Source: DATDRM01 sp035291705 (GTDB lineage Bacteria; Chloroflexota; Anaerolineae; Anaerolineales; UBA4823). Taken from it: DNA of 10,910 nt. Below are positions 5,912 through 10,910 of the stretch, piece after piece; position 1 is the first letter of the stretch; the number at the start of each line of letters is the position of its first letter. A program made the translations under genes and the position numbers. The stretch covers positions 1 through 10,910 of the forward strand of contig DATDRM010000089.1 in NCBI GenBank assembly GCA_035291705.1, in the 5' to 3' direction. A model generated the notes under the pieces. That model was not told where the DNA came from. It worked only from the letters and a program-made list of their open reading frames with translations, and made no database searches.

Positions 5912-6655
5912 ATGGACTCTTTTGATTACACTGATGAGGCTGTCCGACCATCCAGTGGTAGAGCCTCCCTAACATGGAATGTGCTTACTGTGCTGGTTTT
6001 TCTCATCTTCATTTGTGTTGCTCTTGCTGTTGTGACGATCTTTGTTAATCCATATATCAGTTTTAATCCATTTCCGCCGCCAACAATCCCAGCCTTGATC
6101 TCCTTGCCAACGGCTACGCCAACTCCGCGCCAGGTTTTAGGCCCTACCTGGACTCCCACGGTCACTCCAGAATCGACGAGCACCAACACGCCTCCACCCA
6201 CGCTCACCCCCACCATCCTTCTGCCGACCGAGAGTGCGGATCTCACCACTACACCTGGCGTGGGGATGCCGTTCGAGATCATCCCGGGTGATCCGGTTGC
6301 GCTAGTGAACTATGGACATCAAGAGCTGGGGTGTAATTGGATGGGGGTTACCGGGCGCGTCTTCGATCTGACAGACGCTCCCATCGCTCAAGGGTTAACA
6401 GTGCAGTTGGGCGGGACACTGGACGGGAAGCCAGTAGAAAAACGGGTTCTGATCGGTGCAGCCGCGCAATTTTATGGCTTAGGCGCTTATGAAATCCCAT
6501 TAGGCGATCGGCCGACCGCTTCTTCTAAAACCATGTGGGTGCAATTATTCGATCAAGCAGAGATTCCACTTTCCGAGAAAATCTTATTCGACACCTATGC
6601 GGAATGTGAGAAGTCCCTGATCCTGATCGATTTCAAACAAGTTAAAGAATACTAA
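5912..6655 (+). CDS. Membrane-anchored protein with Thr/Pro-rich stalk and uncharacterised C-terminal domain
   Basis: The function is not known to me. The 247-residue chain has a short polar N-terminus, one membrane segment (about 22-46), a Pro/Thr/Ser-rich stalk (about 54-115, with PTATPTP and PTWTPTVTP) and a C-terminal domain (about 125-247) predicted to lie outside the cell. That domain contains GCNWMGVTGRVFDL, VQLGGTLDGKPV and an aromatic strand TMWVQLFDQ. Its Cys141 and Cys232 could form a disulfide. It looks like a small beta-rich, adhesion- or carboxypeptidase-regulatory-like fold; I recall similar proteins in Anaerolineae but cannot name a family. A Shine-Dalgarno AAGGA precedes the ATG by five or six bases. 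The gene follows the lipoprotein prolyl isomerase by 16 bases, which suggests a shared extracytoplasmic role. It ends 3 bases from the convergent gene at 6659. Confidence 0.85.
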   Translation: MDSFDYTDEAVRPSSGRASLTWNVLTVLVFLIFICVALAVVTIFVNPYISFNPFPPPTIPALISLPTATPTPRQVLGPTWTPTVTPESTSTNTPPPTLTPTILLPTESADLTTTPGVGMPFEIIPGDPVALVNYGHQELGCNWMGVTGRVFDLTDAPIAQGLTVQLGGTLDGKPVEKRVLIGAAAQFYGLGAYEIPLGDRPTASSKTMWVQLFDQAEIPLSEKILFDTYAECEKSLILIDFKQVKEY

Positions 6656-6658
6656 GAT

Positions 6659-7525
6659 CTAAATATCCCTACAGTCCTCCTGGCTCACTTCGCACCAGGC
6701 GTGTTTACATTTTAGGGCATCGTCCTCCAAGATCGGGCTTTCGCATAGGATGCGGCCGCGGCAACCAAAATCATGGAGAGCGAGCAAGATCGCGACCAGG
6801 TCGAGATCGGACTCTCCCAAGGGGAGATGTTCTTTTTCACCCTTTACCCCATAAGCAATACCGGACAAGTGGATGTGCAGGGTTTTCAAGGCTGATTCGC
6901 CTAAGGCTTTCCCATAAGTCTCCAACGTGCGCGCCCATTCGTCGTAAGAGTTCATCGAGCCATCTCCGGCGCGAGCGTGTAGATGGGCGAAATCGAGGCA
7001 CGGCTCAACACCCAGGACAACCTGGCTCATTGCCAGGGTATCTTCCAGGTTGCCGAGCATGGCCGACTTGCCCATCGTCTCGGGTCGCAAGGTGACTGGA
7101 TTGCCGGCTGCGCGCAGTTCCTCCACGCAGTGAGCCAGCCTGGGTATAGCGGTGGAGAGCACCTGTTCGGGAATGCCTCCGAAATAAGATCCAGGATGAA
7201 ATATGATATCGGTGGCGCCAGCCAGATTGCCGTAATGGGCGGCGTCCATCAGACGTTTACGGGATTTCGGCCATTCTTCTGCGTCAGCATTCAGATTAAT
7301 GAAATATGGCGCGTGAATGCTGATGGCAACTCCCTGGGCCTGGGCGGTAGCTCTGATGTCTGCGCAGGACTCTTCGGTGACGCGCACGGCGCGTACCCAA
7401 CCGAGTTCCAAGCTCAATAAGCCGAGTTCAGCGCAGCGCAGGATACCCCCCACGCTGCCACCCGGTTTTTTGGGAGTGGAAAGAGGTGAGCCGACAGTAC
7501 CGAAGCGGAAGGAAAGCGTTGACAT
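6659..7525 (-). CDS. Endonuclease IV-like (AP endonuclease family 2) TIM-barrel protein
   Basis: Relatives cut DNA 5' of abasic sites using a trinuclear zinc centre. The 288-residue length suits the family. Ligand positions by alignment to E. coli Nfo are His71 (SIHAPYFINL), His110 (IIFHPGSYFG), Glu149 (LRPETMGK), Asp178 and His181 (CLDFAHLHA), His219 (LHIHLSG), His233 (KGEKEHLPLG) and Glu262 (ILCESP). The Nfo D-x-H pair appears here as K-E-H, a pattern I associate with the archaeal-type branch. One ligand therefore differs, and either repair activity with altered metal binding or a related TIM-barrel isomerase role is possible. The ATG has AAGG five bases upstream. It lies 15 bases after dgkA and is probably the last gene of that operon. 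It converges on the plus-strand gene ending at 6655, with no room for a separate terminator. Confidence 0.83.
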   Translation of the reverse strand: MSTLSFRFGTVGSPLSTPKKPGGSVGGILRCAELGLLSLELGWVRAVRVTEESCADIRATAQAQGVAISIHAPYFINLNADAEEWPKSRKRLMDAAHYGNLAGATDIIFHPGSYFGGIPEQVLSTAIPRLAHCVEELRAAGNPVTLRPETMGKSAMLGNLEDTLAMSQVVLGVEPCLDFAHLHARAGDGSMNSYDEWARTLETYGKALGESALKTLHIHLSGIAYGVKGEKEHLPLGESDLDLVAILLALHDFGCRGRILCESPILEDDALKCKHAWCEVSQEDCRDI

Positions 7526-7540
7526 AAAAACCTTATGCGA

Positions 7541-7960
7541 TCAAAAATATTGGCTTAAACGGGCCCAGAGGGGAGGGCCGAGGACCAAGAAGCCGATGAT
7601 CGCTGCCGATGTGGCGGCGATCAGCACCGCAGCTGCACCGACATCCTTCCCAACCCTGGCCAGACGGTGATGTTGGGGGCTAGCCAGGTCGACCACCGCT
7701 TCCAAAGCCGTATTGAGGAATTCGGCGGTCCAGACCATGGCGATCGCAACGATGATGACGGCCCAGTCGCGCGCGGAAAGCTGGATCCAAGCAGAGACGG
7801 TGATCACTGCCAGGCTGACCATGGCGTGGATCCAGGCGTTTCGTTGGGTGCGGATGACGAACCACCAGCCCGAAAAGGCATGGCGGAATGAAAGAGAGCG
7901 GGATTTCAGGAAGGCACGCATGAGTTTAGGGGATGGAGGATTACCCACCATGCAAGGCAA
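7541..7960 (-). CDS. dgkA: Undecaprenol / diacylglycerol kinase (DgkA family)
   Basis: This is a small integral membrane kinase that phosphorylates undecaprenol or diacylglycerol, recycling lipid carriers for cell wall or phospholipid synthesis. It has 139 residues. Three membrane helices are visible at about 45-60, 66-90 and 108-127. The family signature ExxNTAxE is EFLNTALE (80-87), followed by VVDLAS and by the conserved KDVGAAAVLIAA (105-116). Glu80, Asn83, Glu87, Lys105 and Asp106 match the active-site residues known from E. coli DgkA. The Gram-positive-style neighbours favour the undecaprenol kinase subtype, though the substrate is not decided by sequence. The start is TTG at 7960, chosen because AGGA sits in the 9-base gap after ybeY. 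Later ATGs (7951, 7922) lack such a site, although 7922 starts closer to conserved sequence. Confidence 0.93.
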   Translation of the reverse strand: MPCMVGNPPSPKLMRAFLKSRSLSFRHAFSGWWFVIRTQRNAWIHAMVSLAVITVSAWIQLSARDWAVIIVAIAMVWTAEFLNTALEAVVDLASPQHHRLARVGKDVGAAAVLIAATSAAIIGFLVLGPPLWARLSQYF

Positions 7961-7969
7961 GGCTTCCTG

Positions 7970-8425
7970 TCAAAGGGGCGGGTTGATGCTTGGAGAGCCT
8001 AACTGGGCCAGGATTTGACCTTGAGCAGCCCACATGGCTGTTTTATCCGCAGCTTCGAGATGATCATAACCTAACAGGTGTAATACAGCGTGAACTACGA
8101 GGAGTTGGAGTTCCGCTTTCACGGGGTGCCCGGCTGCAGCGGCCTGGATTTGCGCCTGTGGGTAGGAGATTAGGATATCTCCGAGATAGACGGCGTTCGT
8201 ATCGGGATCGGTGTATCCTGCCGGGAAAGAGAGGACATCTGTTGGGGCATCCACTTTAAGATACTGCAAATTTAACTCATGCAATCGGGTATTGTCTGTG
8301 ATCACGATGGTCAGACTTGCTTCCGGTGAAGTCCCCTGATGGTTCAACGTAGCCAGGGCAGCACGTTCCAATTGCGCAACATCCACTTCATCCATGAAGG
8401 CATGGGTAAATTCAATGTTGATCAT
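7970..8425 (-). CDS. ybeY: Endoribonuclease YbeY (rRNA maturation factor)
   Basis: YbeY is a single-strand-specific, metal-dependent RNase needed for 16S rRNA 3' maturation and ribosome quality control. The 151-residue protein carries the zinc motif H-x3-H-x5-H as His112, His116 and His122 (HAVLHLLGYDH). It also has the conserved TDVLSFP (62-68) and YLGDILIS (80-87). The start is ATG, six bases after the pgpH stop, with a weak purine-rich site (GAGAAAAG) directly before it, so translation probably depends on coupling to pgpH. It is followed after 9 bases by dgkA; pgpH-ybeY-dgkA is also the order in Bacillus (yqfF-yqfG-dgkA). Confidence 0.97.
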   Translation of the reverse strand: MINIEFTHAFMDEVDVAQLERAALATLNHQGTSPEASLTIVITDNTRLHELNLQYLKVDAPTDVLSFPAGYTDPDTNAVYLGDILISYPQAQIQAAAAGHPVKAELQLLVVHAVLHLLGYDHLEAADKTAMWAAQGQILAQLGSPSINPPL

Positions 8426-8431
8426 CTTTTC

Positions 8432-10603
8432 TCAGGTATCTGCCTGGGGATTGGTGGGTACATCAGGGGCAGGCCGGGAGAGGATCGGAACCGTGGGAGA
8501 GGTATCAATTTTATGGGCTTTACTCGTCTCCAGCTTTGGATACTCGAGCCGGGGGTGATAAGTTCCTCTTAAAGTAGCAGTAAAAGATTCGGTAATAATA
8601 TCCAGATCTCTTAGTGTCAGATCAGTATTGTCCAATTGCCCGGTCGACAGCCGGTCCTCAACCACATTTTTGATCAACTGGCGTAATTCATCTTCATCCT
8701 TCGGATGTTCAGCCCGCATCCGCGCTTCACTGCCATCTGCCAACATCAGGATGGCGGTTTCACGCGAACTCGGGACAGGGCCCGGGTAAATGAACTGTCT
8801 CTGGTCGACCAAGTCTTCATCGCCGTTAGCAGCCTCTACTGCCCGGACGTACTGGTAGTGGGTGATCATGGTGCCATGATGCTCGGCGATAAAATCGTGG
8901 ATACGGCGCGGCAGGCGATACCTTTGTGCCAGCTCGAGGCCATCAGCGATGTGACGGATGATGCTTGTTGCGCTTGTGACCGGATCCAGGTTATCGTGCG
9001 GGTTGGGGCTGCCGGGAAGTTGGTTCTCGATGAAGAAGAACGGGTTCAAAGCTTTGCCAGCGTCGTGGTAAATGGCTCCAACCCGGGTAAGCAGGGTATC
9101 CGCGCCGACATGTTCGGCAGCCTGTTCTGCCAGGTTAGCTACCTGCAGGCTGTGCTGGTATGTACCGGGGGCCTGCCGCAGGATAAATTGTAACAGGGGA
9201 TGATCAGGCCGAGAAACTTCCATGAGTTGAAGGGCAGTGGTCATCCCAAGGAATTGAGCCAGGAAATATTGCATCAGGACCGCCAAACTGCTGGAGGCGA
9301 TCCCATTAAGCATGGCAACCCCGGCTAAGATCGCCACCGCGATCAGGTCGCTGGAGGCCTGTGTCAAACGGAAAGCGAGGATGATGGCGATCTCGGCGAC
9401 CGTGATCGCCAGTGCTGATCCAAAGAATGAGGTGACCCGGCGCGCAGCCCCTAAGGCCAGCACACCGCAGGAGCTGCCTAAAAGGTTGTACAGGGTCAGG
9501 TCGAGTGCATTGGGTACGTCGTAGGCATACAGAACAGCCAAGGGTAGAGCTAACACCATGGCGACCTCAGTGCCAAAGAGTGAGGCGACGATTAAGCTAA
9601 ACGCAGACAGCGGAAAAATATAAGGGATGACTGTTTGGCTGGGGACGATCAAGCGCCCACCAATCAGGAAGAGCGAAAAGAGAACAGTAATGACGGTTAA
9701 TCCGCGCAGATCTTGAGTTAGGACAGGATTGCGCCTTAAGTATAGGAAGAAGTAGATGAATACCAGGAGAGTCAGGGCGGCGGCGGCAGCAAAATCCTGC
9801 CAGCGACCTGTAGCGTGTACCAGGCCGAACTGCACGAGAGCCTCCTGGTCAGTGATCGATACAACCTGGCCACGTTGGAGGATGGTCTCGCCCTGAACAA
9901 AGGAACGCATGATCGGCGTCACCGCCTGGCGAGCCTGCTCGCGAGCGGCCTCGGTGAGGGCCTCACTGAAGAAGCTATTGGGGGCAATAAAACCTGACAC
10001 CATCCCGGCAATCAGGGCAGCCTGATCTTCCGGGAAGGCCAGACTGATGAGAGTGGGTAGGTTGCGCCGGGCATCTTCCAGGCGGTCTTCACGGATGGCT
10101 GTCCGCATGACCTGTTCGAGCACCACGATGGCTTCTTGCTGGACAGCTTGCCAGCGGGTGTCGCTCAAGCTGAGGATGCTCTCAGCGGTCTCCTGGTCGA
10201 AATGGATATCTTCCAGGGCTGACAGGTCGGCGACCTTTTGGATGCTGGAAGCGAAGGCATCGGCGCGCACGGTGGTAATGTAAGCCAAGGCGGCGCGCAG
10301 CCTTTCCAGCTGCCGGCGGGCAACGCTGGTATCGGGAGTGGTATAGATGGATGGCACAGCCAGGGCAGCCGCCTCACGCTGGCGGTCAGTCAGGATTTCG
10401 CTACTAAAGGTGAGCGCACGCGGCGCAACGATATCTTGCGCGGCGACCTCTCCGACCTCCGGTTGGGTTGCAGACAGACGGGTGTAGAGAGGCAGCATCT
10501 GAGCGCCGTAAATTGTCCCCAGCGCTAGCACCAGGAGGAGACTCAAGAAAAGGCTGCGTCGCCGTGGATGGGAGAATTCGATAGAATTCGCCTTGTCTGC
10601 CAT
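8432..10603 (-). CDS. pgpH: 7TM-HD domain phosphodiesterase (PgpH, cyclic-di-AMP type)
   Basis: PgpH proteins hydrolyse cyclic-di-AMP to pApA in the cytoplasm and may sense an external signal. The 723-residue chain has the full layout. There is an N-terminal membrane helix (18-36), a large extracytoplasmic 7TMR-HD domain (about 40-270, with RGQVVSITDQEALVQFGL at its end) and seven membrane helices (about 272-455). The HD domain (about 480-640) shows APGTYQHSLQVANLAE (His484), RVGAIYHDAGK (His513-Asp514), IENQLPG, IRHIADG (His551), FIAEHHGT (His575-His576) and LADGSEA (Asp623). All expected metal-binding residues seem present. A short Pro-rich tail ends the protein. The ATG lies 10 bases after the yqeY stop with only a weak GGGA site overlapping that stop, which points to translational coupling. 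Confidence 0.95.
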   Translation of the reverse strand: MADKANSIEFSHPRRRSLFLSLLLVLALGTIYGAQMLPLYTRLSATQPEVGEVAAQDIVAPRALTFSSEILTDRQREAAALAVPSIYTTPDTSVARRQLERLRAALAYITTVRADAFASSIQKVADLSALEDIHFDQETAESILSLSDTRWQAVQQEAIVVLEQVMRTAIREDRLEDARRNLPTLISLAFPEDQAALIAGMVSGFIAPNSFFSEALTEAAREQARQAVTPIMRSFVQGETILQRGQVVSITDQEALVQFGLVHATGRWQDFAAAAALTLLVFIYFFLYLRRNPVLTQDLRGLTVITVLFSLFLIGGRLIVPSQTVIPYIFPLSAFSLIVASLFGTEVAMVLALPLAVLYAYDVPNALDLTLYNLLGSSCGVLALGAARRVTSFFGSALAITVAEIAIILAFRLTQASSDLIAVAILAGVAMLNGIASSSLAVLMQYFLAQFLGMTTALQLMEVSRPDHPLLQFILRQAPGTYQHSLQVANLAEQAAEHVGADTLLTRVGAIYHDAGKALNPFFFIENQLPGSPNPHDNLDPVTSATSIIRHIADGLELAQRYRLPRRIHDFIAEHHGTMITHYQYVRAVEAANGDEDLVDQRQFIYPGPVPSSRETAILMLADGSEARMRAEHPKDEDELRQLIKNVVEDRLSTGQLDNTDLTLRDLDIITESFTATLRGTYHPRLEYPKLETSKAHKIDTSPTVPILSRPAPDVPTNPQADT

Positions 10604-10613
10604 GACGAGTGGT

Positions 10614-10910
10614 TTATCCCAAAAGCTGGCGGACGATCTGGCTGACCTGAGCGCCCTCGGCGCGCCCCTGGAGGCGCGGCATGAGCACCTTCATCACCTG
10701 GCCCATTTCCCGCGCAGAGGTGGCTCCGACCTCAGCGATGGCGGCGCGTGCCAGGGTTTCGATCTCTGCGGTGGTGAGGGGTTGGGGCAGGTAAGTTTCC
10801 AGCTGGCTGATCTGGGCGGCAGCCTCAGCAGCCAACTCCGGACGACCGGCGCGTTCGGCGTCGGCGATGGCTTCACGCTGGGTCTTTATTTCCTTCTGCA
10901 AGACTGCCAG
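10614..10910 (-). CDS. yqeY: GatB/YqeY domain protein (5' end beyond window edge)
   Basis: YqeY is a small helical protein related to the C-terminal tRNA-binding domain of amidotransferase subunit GatB; its precise role is unclear. The visible 98 codons match the C-terminal two thirds of the usual 148-residue protein. They read LAVLQKEIKTQREAIADAE, AGRPELAAEAAAQISQLETYLPQPL, ARAAIAEVGATSAREMGQVMKVLMPRLQGRAEG and the final QIVRQLL. The frame remains open to the right edge. A TTG at 10901 should not be taken as the start, because the homologous LAVLQKEIK already begins before it. It is the most upstream visible gene of the pgpH cluster. Confidence 0.93.
   Translation of the reverse strand: MAVLQKEIKTQREAIADAERAGRPELAAEAAAQISQLETYLPQPLTTAEIETLARAAIAEVGATSAREMGQVMKVLMPRLQGRAEGAQVSQIVRQLLG

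Noticed and set aside
5926..6282. 118-residue minus-strand frame with Val/Gly repeats
   Set aside because: It is the antisense reading of the Thr/Pro-rich stalk codons of the gene at 5912-6655.
6656..6658. A bidirectional terminator between the convergent genes
   Set aside because: Only three bases separate the stop codons, and I could not find a stable hairpin with a T-tract across the junction.
6983..7420. 145-residue plus-strand frame opposite the endonuclease IV-like gene
   Set aside because: It is antisense to a gene with recognisable metal-ligand motifs and has no ribosome binding site or motif of its own.

Overview
The window looks like chromosomal core sequence from a Chloroflexota bacterium, probably of the Anaerolineae type. 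This is an inference from the Pro/Thr-rich 'PTPTP' linkers in two exported proteins, a T-box leader on pheS, and the Gram-positive-style order yqeY-pgpH-ybeY-dgkA in a moderately GC-rich genome. I see no prophage, CRISPR array, transposase, rRNA or tRNA. There are, however, three small repeat or palindrome insertions, all inside the phenylalanyl-tRNA synthetase locus.

Layout. Positions 1-4040 (minus strand) hold the Phe-tRNA synthetase operon. From its promoter it runs: a T-box riboswitch with Phe (UUC) specifier and intrinsic terminator, pheS, a decayed four-helix-bundle ORF between heptad repeats, then pheT, which runs off the left edge lacking its last part. Positions 4140-4820 (minus) carry plsC, an acyltransferase with an unusual HX4E in place of HX4D. 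Positions 4954-6655 (plus) carry a two-gene unit: a lipoprotein parvulin-type prolyl isomerase, then a membrane-anchored protein of unknown function with a Thr/Pro-rich stalk. Positions 6659-10910 (minus) carry five closely packed genes. In transcription order they are yqeY (start off the right edge), pgpH (7TM-HD cyclic-di-AMP phosphodiesterase type), ybeY (rRNA endonuclease), dgkA (undecaprenol/diacylglycerol kinase) and an endonuclease IV-like TIM-barrel gene.

How the genes work together. Uncharged tRNA-Phe should control pheST through the T-box. The plsC, dgkA and pgpH genes concern lipid and envelope homeostasis. The plus-strand pair should act outside the cytoplasmic membrane, and its prolyl isomerase may fold secreted proteins. 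The yqeY-pgpH-ybeY-dgkA block is a conserved housekeeping module.

I found no convincing wholly new system. The most interesting items are the repeat-flanked ORF remnant between pheS and pheT, the perfect palindrome inside the T-box leader, the in-frame palindromic insert in pheT, and the uncharacterised stalked protein next to the prolyl isomerase.
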